Part shown: positions 5,755 through 12,030 of the stretch, in pieces
Numbering within the stretch: the first letter of the stretch is position 1
How the letters are laid out: the number at the start of each line of letters is the position of its first letter
Origin: an uncultured Bacilli bacterium
GTDB taxonomy: Bacteria > Bacillota_I > Bacilli_A > RF39 > UBA660
Direction: 5' to 3'
NCBI GenBank assembly: GCA_934096785.1
Contig: CAKONA010000012.1
Span: forward strand, 1-12,030
DNA: 12,030 bases
The notes under the pieces: generated by a model
What the model was told of the DNA's origin: nothing
Seen by the model: only the letters and a program-made list of their open reading frames with translations
Database searches by the model: none
Translations under genes and position numbers: made by a program

Positions 5755-7057
5755 CGCTAGTGTTTTCTTCTAAAGTATTTTGTTCTTTTAGTTTGTCGAA
5801 CATGTCAGACATTGTTTTGTTGTTGTGAGTTAGTTTTTTTATTGTTAGGTCTTCTGCTTTGTTGTTAGCAAGTCTTAGGTTATCATCTGTTTTAAGTAGA
5901 TGTTCTTTTGTTTTTTGAAGATGGTCTATTGTTTTATCTATCTCTTCGATTGCTTTTTTGAATCTTTCGCTTGCTAGACGATAGTTTCTTCCGAAGCCTT
6001 CTTTAAATAGATTTATGTTTTCTTCAAAATGTGTGATGTCTATGTTTTGATTCTTTATAAGTTCTAGTTCTTTTCTGTATTCTAATGATTTGTTTGCTAG
6101 ATTTCTAATTAGTGTGATTAGTGGTATAAAGAATTGTGGTCTTATTACATACATTTTCTCATATAGGTGTGATACATCTACTATACCATCGTTGTAGTAA
6201 TCATTGTTTGCTTCTAAGAGTGAAACTAGAACTGCATATTCACATTTCTTTTCTTTTCTATCTTTATCTAGTTCTTTTAAGAAGTCTTCGTTTTTGTGTT
6301 TTGTTGATGTTGTGTCTGCTTCATTTTTCATTTCAAACATGATTGAAACAATTTCGTTTCCTTCATCATCGTAATCTCTAAATATAAAGTCTCCTTTTGA
6401 ACCTGTTCTTGCATCGTTGTCTTTGTCAAAGTAAGCGTTTTTGAATAATGGTCTTAGTCTATTAAATTCAGTACTGCAGTGTTGTTCTAAAGATTCGCCT
6501 ATCATTTTAGTTGATTGTTTTGCTTTAAAGTCTTTATAGTATGCGATTTGTTCATCTTTATCTTTTAATTTTGATTCGTATGACTCTTTGATTGTTGTCT
6601 CTTTTAGTTCATGTTCTTTTGTGATAAGAGATAGTTCACTATTTAAATTTGAAATTGTTTTGTCTTTTTCAGAGATTGCTTTTTGAATTTCAAGTTCGCT
6701 TTTAGATGCTTGAAGTGCGATTTTGTTTTTTAATTCTGATATTTCTAAGTCACGTTTTGAAAGTTTTTCTGTATACTCTTTTTCTAATTTTGATGATGTT
6801 TCTTGCTCTTTTGATTTAAGTTCATTTTTAAGAGTTGCGATTTCAAGGTCTTTTTTGTTTAGTGATGAAGTTAGTTCTTCTCTTATGTGAGCTTCTGCTA
6901 GTTTAATACTACTTTCTTTGTCTCTTTGATGTTCTAGTTCTTTTGAATGTATTTCTTTTTCAAATTCTTTGTCTCTTATTTGTTTTACTACTTTGTCGTA
7001 GTCACTTTCATCTATTTGGAATACTGTTCCACAGTTTGGGCATTTTATTTCGTTCAT
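5747..7057 (-). CDS. DUF2130 family coiled-coil protein with zinc-ribbon start and PD-(D/E)XK-like core
   Basis: 436 residues. Order: a short zinc-ribbon-like start with one CPNCG knuckle (Cys6, Cys9; the second Cys pair of a full ribbon is absent), a long charged coiled coil (about 20-180), a globular core (about 180-345) and a second coiled coil (about 345-410). The core opens with GESLEQHC and contains GSKGDFIFRD (219-228) followed by MFEMKNE (240-246). The D223 ... E242-x-K244 spacing resembles the PD-(D/E)XK nuclease fold, to which I believe DUF2130 has been related. The architecture matches DUF2130 proteins as I recall them; their function is unknown, with DNA- or chromosome-related roles only suspected. 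AAGGAGGTAAC precedes the ATG. It is a single-gene unit with its own promoter and terminator. Confidence 0.88.
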   Translation of the reverse strand: MNEIKCPNCGTVFQIDESDYDKVVKQIRDKEFEKEIHSKELEHQRDKESSIKLAEAHIREELTSSLNKKDLEIATLKNELKSKEQETSSKLEKEYTEKLSKRDLEISELKNKIALQASKSELEIQKAISEKDKTISNLNSELSLITKEHELKETTIKESYESKLKDKDEQIAYYKDFKAKQSTKMIGESLEQHCSTEFNRLRPLFKNAYFDKDNDARTGSKGDFIFRDYDDEGNEIVSIMFEMKNEADTTSTKHKNEDFLKELDKDRKEKKCEYAVLVSLLEANNDYYNDGIVDVSHLYEKMYVIRPQFFIPLITLIRNLANKSLEYRKELELIKNQNIDITHFEENINLFKEGFGRNYRLASERFKKAIEEIDKTIDHLQKTKEHLLKTDDNLRLANNKAEDLTIKKLTHNNKTMSDMFDKLKEQNTLEENTSEE

Positions 7058-7091
7058 TTTGTTACCTCCTTGTTAATGATTTTCTTTTAAT

Positions 7092-7100
7092 ATTATAACA
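7092..7100 (-). promoter_or_regulatory. Extended -10 promoter of the DUF2130 gene
   Basis: Minus-strand TGT-TATAAT (-10 at 7092-7097, TG just upstream) sits about 35 bases before the DUF2130 ATG. No convincing -35 hexamer is found at 16-18 bases; the TGn motif may compensate. Confidence 0.5.
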
Positions 7101-7106
7101 TAATTA

Positions 7107-7141
7107 AAAAGAATTCTAATTGTTAAAACTAAAATTCTTTT
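7107..7141 (-). terminator. Possible terminator of the SGNH esterase gene
   Basis: AAAAGAATT (7107-7115) and AATTCTTTT (7133-7141) can form a 9-base-pair, almost all A-T stem with a 17-base loop right at the stop codon of the gene at 7140-8786. On the minus strand the T-run is part of the stem. It is weak by stability, but the position is right. Confidence 0.4.
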
Positions 7142-8786
7142 ATTTATTTTTCATATATTTTGCTACATTTTGAGCTGATGTTTTTCCTACTTGAGATAAA
7201 GATGCTGCTGTTAAATGAACACTGTTATTAATTATTTTATCTCCGTCTTTTAATTCTTCTAAAGCAAATATTTCTTTATATTCATTTTTGTATGCTGTGT
7301 ATCCTAAGTCTGAACCTAATATAATGTCAGAATTATTGCTTATTAGTTTTTCTTGTTCATTATGTATCTTTTCTACATATTCATCTTTTTCTTTTTTCTT
7401 AGATATTTCTATTGATGTTTCTACAATTGCTCCGAATGTTAAGCCTAAATCTTTCTTTAAGTAATTATGTACTTTCATATATGTATTATAGTATTTGTTT
7501 TCTTTTGAAAGTTCTTCTGTAGCATCTGAGCATCCTTGATACATTATGTAGAACCTATTTACTACTCTGTAGCCATTATGTTCTAAGTAGTCTACTGCGC
7601 TTAGATATTTTTCTTTTGTAGCTTCATAGATGTATTGTTTATCATTATATTCTGCGTCTGTACTTGGAAGGAAGTTTGCGATTGGTTCTCCTCCGTTAGC
7701 TGCCATAACTGATACCATTTTGTTTCCTGTTTCTTCATAATATGTTTTAGCAAACTGTGGTATCATGTTTGTTCCATATGAAGCAAGAAGTGAATAGTAT
7801 TTGTATGAAGAATCATAGTGTTTTAGTGAACCATTTATGTATGTTGACTTTTCTCCTAGAACTTTTGTCTTTGATGTTATTTCTTCTAGAGTACCTTTGT
7901 TATTCTTACCTATTTTGTAGTCGAATGCTACATTTTCAGGTACTTGTACACTTACATAGTTAAATGTTTTGTATTCATCTATGATATCTTTATCTATATA
8001 TTTTGAAATGTCTCTTGTATCTTTTGATTCTTGTTCATATTTGTACATTCCAGTGTAACCTACCATGTTTGATTGACCAATGAATAAGACTAAGTCTATG
8101 TCTTCAGCCCATATAGCGTATAAATCTATTACTTTAGATTCTTTTTGTTCATCTATCTTTTTATCGTATACTTTGTTTAACCATTTGTCTTCAATTTCTT
8201 CATTAATATCAAAATCTTCTGTTCTTGAATCTTTTTTGGTTGACCAACCTAGTAGTTTCTTATTTTTATTCCAAGATGTGAAATCATATTTCTTATTGTT
8301 GATTGTTCCATATTTACTGTTTTCTTTTTCTACTACTAATTGTTTAAGTTCTATTGTATCATTATCATTAAGATTTCTATGATAGATTATTGTTATATAT
8401 TTTTTAACTTCAAGTTCTACTTCTGCGACTTTTACATCTAGTGATTTAGCTGTGATTTTAGTTTTACCTGCTTTGATAGCAGTTACTTTACCAGTCTTAT
8501 CAACTGATGCGATACTATCATCTTCACTTGTCCACACTAGATTCTTAGTGTCACTATTTGAGTCAATCTTTATACTTATAGTTTCTCCTTCTTTAAGTGA
8601 TGATTTTGCCTTTTCAGTGTCTTTATTATCTTTTATAGTTAGAACTGAAATCATCTCACTTTTAGAGAAATCTATGTTGACTTTACAAGTGTTTTTATAT
8701 TTAAAACTTAAAAATATAATTGAAGTTAAAACTGATGTTATGAACACAGTTATAATTAAAATTGTTGCTTTTATTTTATCATTCAT
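7140..8786 (-). CDS. Membrane-anchored surface protein: Ig-like (BIG2) domain plus SGNH/sialate O-acetylesterase-like domain
   Basis: 548 residues. A single N-terminal membrane helix (7-28) without a lipobox suggests a signal anchor with the rest outside the cell. Residues about 48-128 are a BIG2 Ig-like domain (WTSEDDSIASVD and GKVTAIKAGKTKITA). Residues about 130-227 look like a beta-rich repeat of the Listeria/InlB type ending in LYAIW. From about 230 there is a carbohydrate-esterase domain: VLFIGQSNMVG with Ser239, MAANGGEP at 361-368, YQGCSDA at 416-422 and NSVHLTAA at 521-528. These match the blocks of the sialate O-acetylesterase (SASA) group of SGNH hydrolases, which remove acetyl groups from glycans. 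Two positions deviate: the usual Asp three residues before the catalytic His524 is Asn521, and the usual Glu of QGE is Cys419. Activity is therefore uncertain. AGGGTG precedes the ATG. Single-gene unit. Confidence 0.85.
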   Translation of the reverse strand: MNDKIKATILIITVFITSVLTSIIFLSFKYKNTCKVNIDFSKSEMISVLTIKDNKDTEKAKSSLKEGETISIKIDSNSDTKNLVWTSEDDSIASVDKTGKVTAIKAGKTKITAKSLDVKVAEVELEVKKYITIIYHRNLNDNDTIELKQLVVEKENSKYGTINNKKYDFTSWNKNKKLLGWSTKKDSRTEDFDINEEIEDKWLNKVYDKKIDEQKESKVIDLYAIWAEDIDLVLFIGQSNMVGYTGMYKYEQESKDTRDISKYIDKDIIDEYKTFNYVSVQVPENVAFDYKIGKNNKGTLEEITSKTKVLGEKSTYINGSLKHYDSSYKYYSLLASYGTNMIPQFAKTYYEETGNKMVSVMAANGGEPIANFLPSTDAEYNDKQYIYEATKEKYLSAVDYLEHNGYRVVNRFYIMYQGCSDATEELSKENKYYNTYMKVHNYLKKDLGLTFGAIVETSIEISKKKEKDEYVEKIHNEQEKLISNNSDIILGSDLGYTAYKNEYKEIFALEELKDGDKIINNSVHLTAASLSQVGKTSAQNVAKYMKNK

Positions 8787-8808
8787 TTTTTACACCCTAA
8801 CATTTAAA

Positions 8809-8837
8809 ATTTTATCATAATTGAGAGTTGTGTTCAA
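8809..8837 (-). promoter_or_regulatory. Promoter of the SGNH esterase gene (TTGAAC-17-TAAAAT)
   Basis: Minus-strand TTGAAC (8832-8837), a 17-base spacer, and TAAAAT (8809-8814) preceded by TGA, giving both a -35 and an extended -10. It is 23 bases from the start codon, consistent with the gene being transcribed alone. Confidence 0.6.
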
Positions 8838-8856
8838 TAATGAATGTTATAGTTGA

Positions 8857-8883
8857 CAAAGAAAAAGCAGAAATAATTTCTAC
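8857..8883 (-). terminator. Intrinsic terminator downstream of the 8929-10323 gene
   Basis: Minus strand: GTAGAAA-TTA-TTTCTGC (8867-8883) forms a 7-base-pair stem (one G-T pair) with a 3-base loop, followed directly by TTTTTCTTTG (8857-8866). It lies 45 bases after the stop codon at 8929 and separates this unit from the esterase gene. Confidence 0.7.
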
Positions 8884-8928
8884 TTATCTTATTATAATTG
8901 ATTCAAAATACTTTTCTTTAAATTCAGT

Positions 8929-10323
8929 TTATCTTTCGTATTCTTTTCTCATTTCAATAGGTGTCCATCCATTATTGGTCCATACTCTTGTATTATTATA
9001 TATTTCAATCAAATAATCTAGTATTTCCTGAGCATTGTTTTCTGTAACTTCTACCCCATAATCTTCTAGCATATTAATAGTTCCTCCAATAAATTTATTT
9101 CCTAATCTATACATTTTTGAAATAGTTAAAATAATTTCTTCTATTTCTTTATTTGAAATGCCTTTTTTTCTTAGATATTTTTTAAATTTATTTTTTGAAT
9201 CATTTTCTTCATAATAATTATCGTCTAAATACTTTAGTAAATCATCAATTTTTATTGGTTTTCTTTTTATTTCTAACTGTCTACCAATAATATCTTCTAG
9301 GATTGGTTCTAATTCTCTATTTTCAAGTATTGAATTAGCAAAATATAAATTATGATCTACATCAATTTGTACTATACCATCACTTCTTTTACAAAAATAT
9401 AATGCATTATTAGGCATATCTAAGTCTTCGCCATTTCCATAATATAGACTATAATAATAATCCAATTCTGCTCGAGATACTACACCATATAATTCAACCA
9501 TTGCTTGTATTAAGTTATGAACTTTAGTGTTTTCATCAATTATTTTTTCATATCTCTTTAAATCGATTTTTTTAATTACATTATAAACATCATCTGTCAT
9601 AGAAATATAGAATTTATTATCTCTTTTAAATATGAAGACAAGACCTAATGCATAAAGAAAATGATATTGTTCCATACTAATTTTATTATTTTGTATTGTT
9701 CCATTATTGTCTAATAACTGTTTTAGTAAATCAAATTCTTTATCAATAAATCTTTCTATAACTTCGCTTAATTTATCTTTGTTTGTAAGAGTATCATATA
9801 TAATATCAACAAGTTCTTTCTTTCTTCTTTTACTCATACCACTAACAAAAAACAATTTACCTATACCTTTTAAATCTTCCCCTGCTAATGCATTAAGTAT
9901 TTTTCTTAAATCTTTCACAATTGGCGCATCTGGTGCATTTTGTAGATTGATTTGTTCTTCAGATGTCATTTCCATTAACATATCTTTTATTATTCTTTTA
10001 ATTTCTGTTGGAACATAATAAGAATAATAGCCTTCGTCATAATATACAAATACAAATAAGTCTTCTATATCTTGATCGTATGCTGTCATACATTCTGAAT
10101 TCTCATTCTCAAGTAATCTTGCAAAATAAATTTGAGTATATATATCATTTTTAAACATATTTAAAGTTGTTTCAAAACTTTCAATAATATAGTCTTTTAA
10201 TTCGTTAATATTTTTTAATCCATACTCCTCTAATTTTTCATTTATTATCTTCTTGTCTAATTGCTTTAATGACGATAATAAATCTCTTTTTCCTCTTTTT
10301 ACTAAATACTTCTCATACTTCAT
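8929..10323 (-). CDS. Hypothetical protein, 464 residues, with C-terminal N-N-T-R-x-W...N-G-x-T-P motif
   Basis: I do not recognise the whole protein. It is helical and charged, with no membrane segment or signal peptide, so it should be cytoplasmic. The one distinctive part is the C-terminus: Asn443-Asn444-Thr445-Arg446, Trp448, Asn450, Gly452, Thr454-Pro455 and Glu457. This recalls the last segment of a loose group of Firmicute proteins often found with SEC-C or YecA-like domains, where the phrase reads roughly NNTR-W-NNGHTP-EL; no SEC-C cysteine motif is present here. Residues around 160-260 (RRKKELVDIIYDTL; QYHFLYALGLVFIF) look like helix bundles or winged-helix material. AGGAG lies 7 bases before the ATG and overlaps the stop of the DUF6429-type gene, so the two are translationally coupled. 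Coding DNA is more AT-rich than the genes to its left, suggesting separate origin. Confidence 0.85.
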   Translation of the reverse strand: MKYEKYLVKRGKRDLLSSLKQLDKKIINEKLEEYGLKNINELKDYIIESFETTLNMFKNDIYTQIYFARLLENENSECMTAYDQDIEDLFVFVYYDEGYYSYYVPTEIKRIIKDMLMEMTSEEQINLQNAPDAPIVKDLRKILNALAGEDLKGIGKLFFVSGMSKRRKKELVDIIYDTLTNKDKLSEVIERFIDKEFDLLKQLLDNNGTIQNNKISMEQYHFLYALGLVFIFKRDNKFYISMTDDVYNVIKKIDLKRYEKIIDENTKVHNLIQAMVELYGVVSRAELDYYYSLYYGNGEDLDMPNNALYFCKRSDGIVQIDVDHNLYFANSILENRELEPILEDIIGRQLEIKRKPIKIDDLLKYLDDNYYEENDSKNKFKKYLRKKGISNKEIEEIILTISKMYRLGNKFIGGTINMLEDYGVEVTENNAQEILDYLIEIYNNTRVWTNNGWTPIEMRKEYER

Positions 10324-10333
10324 ATGTGCACTC

Positions 10334-10573
10334 CTATTTCAAATATTTTTTTATTAAATCCTGGGCTAACTTTTCACCCTCTTTAGTTAATGTAACTGAT
10401 CTGTTTTTATATTTACTTGGAAACAAGTATCCTTTATTTGTTAACTCATTAATAGCATCAAAAGAATAACCTTTCCAACATTGTTTGAAACTTTCTTCTA
10501 AACAATTTGAATCATCTTCCCATGATGTTAGATACATTAACAATAATGTTAATTCTTCAATATTTTTTTCCAT
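10334..10573 (-). CDS. DUF6429-like small protein, probable winged-helix fold
   Basis: 79 residues. The pattern (I/E)ELTLLLMYLTSWE (5-19) followed by CWKGYSFDAINEL (32-44) and SVTLTKEGEKLA (59-70) fits, from memory, DUF6429 proteins, which are of similar size. The final part (a short beta hairpin with VTLTKEG leading into a helix) resembles the wing and last helix of winged-helix proteins, so nucleic-acid binding is possible but not shown. Function is unknown. A modest ribosome binding site (GTAGGT) precedes the ATG; an ATG 4 bases upstream is out of frame. It is the first gene of a two-gene unit, its TAG stop lying inside the ribosome binding site of the 464-residue gene. Its promoter is at 10663-10690. 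Confidence 0.8.
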   Translation of the reverse strand: MEKNIEELTLLLMYLTSWEDDSNCLEESFKQCWKGYSFDAINELTNKGYLFPSKYKNRSVTLTKEGEKLAQDLIKKYLK

Positions 10574-10662
10574 TCATATAACCTACTCTCTATAATTTCT
10601 AATCGCCTTATTTATTTGATTTTTTTATAAATACATAACGCAATTTTCGCCTTTCTACTCGA

Positions 10663-10690
10663 ATTATACCATATTTAATAATTTTAGCAA
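10663..10690 (-). promoter_or_regulatory. Promoter of the DUF6429-like / 464-residue gene pair
   Basis: Minus-strand TTGCTA (10685-10690), 16-base spacer, TATAAT (10663-10668) preceded by TGG, so both a fair -35 and an extended -10. It implies an untranslated leader of about 80 bases before the ATG at 10573. The leader carries two GGCG-containing stretches but no structure I can name. Confidence 0.65.
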
Positions 10691-10750
10691 TGAATAAGTA
10701 TTATATTTTTAAGATTCCCAAGTTTGACAGTTCTTTATAAAAAATCTCTT

Positions 10751-10777
10751 CTAGGCACCGAAAAACCTAGTTTTTTT
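10751..10777 (+). terminator. Terminator-like hairpin at the start of the insertion sequence
   Basis: CTAGG (10751-10755) pairs with CCTAG (10766-10770) over a 10-base loop and is followed by seven T. It reads in the transposase direction and lies 64 bases before the transposase start, where it would stop outside transcription from entering the transposase gene, a known safeguard in insertion sequences. The stem is only 5 base pairs. Confidence 0.45.
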
Positions 10778-10789
10778 ATAATTTAGTAC

Positions 10790-10818
10790 TTGCGTACCAT
10801 TGTGGAGTGTTGCATAAT
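10790..10818 (+). promoter_or_regulatory. Weak candidate transposase promoter
   Basis: TTGCGT (10790-10795), 17-base spacer, CATAAT (10813-10818), ending 22 bases before the ATG. The -10 is a 5 of 6 match and the -35 is poor, consistent with low expression of a transposase. An alternative TATAAT at 10777-10782 overlaps the terminator T-run and lacks a -35. Confidence 0.3.
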
Positions 10819-10840
10819 ATTGATGTAAGGTGAGATAAAT

Positions 10841-12030
10841 ATGAGACTTAAAACTTCTAAATCTAAAAACACTACATTGTTTTATATTATTAAAGATTAT
10901 ACTAAAAATGGTAAAAGATCTACAAAAATTGTTAAACGTATTGGTAATTTAGATGATGTTAAAACAATGGCTGGAAACCAAGATTATAAAATTTGGTTGA
11001 AAGAATATGTAAAATCCTATAACGAAGAGCATTGTCATAGTGAAACAGTAATTATTAAAAAGAATAACAAAAAAATTATTCCTATAAATACAAATGTTTT
11101 ATATAATGTTGGTTATTTATTTTTAAAAAACATATATAACAAATTGAAACTTAATAAAATTTGCGATTATATCAAAAATAAATATAAATTTCAATTTGAT
11201 TTAAATGAGATATTATCTTATTTAATTTTTGCTAGAATTATTTATCCATCGTCAAAATTAGAGACTTATAAACAATGCCAAAATTTTATAGAGCAACCTA
11301 AATTCAAATTACACGATGAATACAGAGCTTTAAGCTATATCGCAGAAAATATGGATTTTATTCAAGAGCAACTATTTAACAATAATAAAAATGTTATCAA
11401 TAGAAATTCAAATATTATTTATTATGACTGTACAAATTATTTTTTTGAAATAGATAATGAAGATGATATAAGAAAATATGGAATATCTAAAGAACATAGC
11501 CCTAACCCAATCGTTGAAATGGGACTATTTATGGATGGCAATGGTCTTCCTCTATCTTATAATATGTATCCAGGTAACATGAATGAGCAAATAACATTAA
11601 TTCCAGAGAAATCAAAAATAATTAATAATTTTAAAATGGATAGTACCAAAATTATTTTATGTACTGATATCGGATTGGCTTCAGATGAAATAAAAAAATA
11701 CAACATTAAAAATAATCGTGCATTTGTAATAACTCAATCACTAAAAAAATTAAAAGACATATATAAAAAGCAAGTTTTTGATAATTCCAATTGGAGAATA
11801 TCAGGAGATTTAAGAAATACATACAATATATCTGAAATAGCTAATAATGAGGAACTTAAAGAGAAATATTACAATACTTTGTTTTACAAAATAATTGAAA
11901 CTGAAACAAAATCAGTTAAACAAGATTTAATTGTAACATTTAGTTTTAAAAATTTTGACTACAATAGAAATATTAGAAATAACCAAATTGAAAGAGCAAA
12001 AAAAGCAATTGAAAACGGGAGTGTTAAAAG
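10841..12030 (+). CDS. IS1634-type DDE transposase (partial, 3' end beyond right edge)
   Basis: 396 codons from ATG at 10841, still open at the edge. AAGGTGA lies 7 bases before the ATG. The N-terminus (SKSKNTTLFYIIKDYTKNGKR-type opening, then KIVKRIGNLDD) and the core are characteristic of IS1634-like transposases of the IS4 superfamily. The core shows YYDCTNYFFE at 194-203 with the first catalytic Asp196, then YGISKEHSPNP at 213-223, MGLFMDGNGLPL at 227-238, PGNMNE at 244-249, and CTDIGLAS at 274-281 with the second catalytic Asp276. The catalytic Glu, which sits in a YREK-like motif further on, would be past base 12030, so intactness cannot be judged. No frameshift or stop interrupts the visible part, suggesting a recent or active copy. 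Full members of the group are about 500-600 residues. Confidence 0.9.
   Translation, partial: MRLKTSKSKNTTLFYIIKDYTKNGKRSTKIVKRIGNLDDVKTMAGNQDYKIWLKEYVKSYNEEHCHSETVIIKKNNKKIIPINTNVLYNVGYLFLKNIYNKLKLNKICDYIKNKYKFQFDLNEILSYLIFARIIYPSSKLETYKQCQNFIEQPKFKLHDEYRALSYIAENMDFIQEQLFNNNKNVINRNSNIIYYDCTNYFFEIDNEDDIRKYGISKEHSPNPIVEMGLFMDGNGLPLSYNMYPGNMNEQITLIPEKSKIINNFKMDSTKIILCTDIGLASDEIKKYNIKNNRAFVITQSLKKLKDIYKKQVFDNSNWRISGDLRNTYNISEIANNEELKEKYYNTLFYKIIETETKSVKQDLIVTFSFKNFDYNRNIRNNQIERAKKAIENGSVK

Larger units (their letters stand above)
10574..10840. other. Intergenic region containing the left end of the insertion sequence
   Basis: This stretch has no gene. From left to right it holds the ~80-base leader and promoter of the minus-strand pair, then a junction somewhere between about 10690 and 10745, then the 5' non-coding part of the insertion sequence with a terminator-like hairpin (10751-10777). 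The terminal inverted repeat cannot be fixed because the other end of the element lies beyond the right edge. Confidence 0.5.
10700..12030 (+). mobile_element. IS1634-type (IS4 superfamily) insertion sequence, left part only
   Basis: The element is recognised by its transposase. Its left boundary is approximate (10690-10745) and its right part lies outside the window. The non-coding left end carries a terminator-like hairpin before the transposase gene. The base composition is the most AT-rich of the window. It is placed divergently from, and immediately next to, the DUF6429-like gene pair. Confidence 0.7.

Noticed and set aside
8080..8820. Two plus-strand frames of 100 and 122 codons rich in Ser, Leu and Phe
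   Set aside because: Both are antisense to the SGNH esterase gene and owe their hydrophobic look to the complement of Lys/Glu/Asp codons.
8853..8898. TTGACA (8853-8858) and TATAAT (8893-8898) on the plus strand as a promoter
   Set aside because: Spacing is 34 bases, twice the functional distance, and no plus-strand gene follows.
8828..9016. Plus-strand 62-codon frame in the gap after the esterase gene
   Set aside because: It spans the terminator of the 8929-10323 gene and overlaps its 3' end antisense; no ribosome binding site.
9707..10018. Plus-strand 103-codon frame
   Set aside because: Antisense to the 464-residue gene, no ribosome binding site and no recognisable domain.
1..12030. Alternative genetic code with TGA as Trp (Mollicute-like)
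   Set aside because: Trp is written TGG throughout, no gene is interrupted by TGA, and the hydrolase gene ends at TGA in an ATGA overlap.
1..12030. CRISPR array, tRNA, rRNA or riboswitch
   Set aside because: No regularly spaced direct repeats, no cloverleaf or conserved RNA sequence, and leaders are too short except the ~80-base leader at 10574-10655, where no known aptamer pattern is visible.

Overview
The window is AT-rich (by eye about 30% G+C over most of its length, lower at the right end). It has strong AGGAGG-type ribosome binding sites, short intergenic gaps, tightly packed operons and the standard genetic code (Trp is TGG, and TGA ends the hydrolase gene). The gene families point to a low-G+C Firmicute, plausibly an uncultured gut Bacilli or Erysipelotrichales/RF39-like lineage. 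That placement is inference. I found no rRNA, tRNA, CRISPR array or phage structural gene.

Left part (1-2513), minus strand. A TetR/AcrR regulator (1878-2432) lies upstream of a six-helix DUF308/HdeD-like membrane protein (1204-1755). That is followed, after 16 bases, by a protein matching the C-terminal section of the large 2-hydroxyacyl-CoA dehydratase activase-related proteins (1187 to beyond the left edge). The tetR promoter overlaps a divergent promoter that drives a small, highly charged orphan gene (2514-2972, plus strand).

Middle (2977-5754). A compact four-gene operon reads leftwards: Nudix/MutT hydrolase, SWIM zinc-finger protein, alpha/beta hydrolase, GNAT acetyltransferase. Three of the four are joined by overlapping or nearly touching ends, and the operon is bounded by terminators on both sides. 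Housecleaning or small-molecule modification is a reasonable but unproven theme.

Centre-right (5747-8840), minus strand. There are two single-gene units: a DUF2130 coiled-coil protein with a zinc-ribbon start and a PD-(D/E)XK-like core, and a membrane-anchored surface protein with a bacterial Ig-like domain and an SGNH/sialate-O-acetylesterase-like domain. Two active-site positions of the latter look changed.

Right part (8857-12030). A two-gene unit (a DUF6429-type small protein and an unrecognised 464-residue protein) is clearly more AT-rich and differs in codon context. It sits next to the left end of an IS1634-type (IS4-superfamily) insertion sequence, whose transposase runs off the right edge. 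This part looks like accessory DNA. No complete known defence system is present. The 8929-10573 pair is the best candidate for something undescribed.
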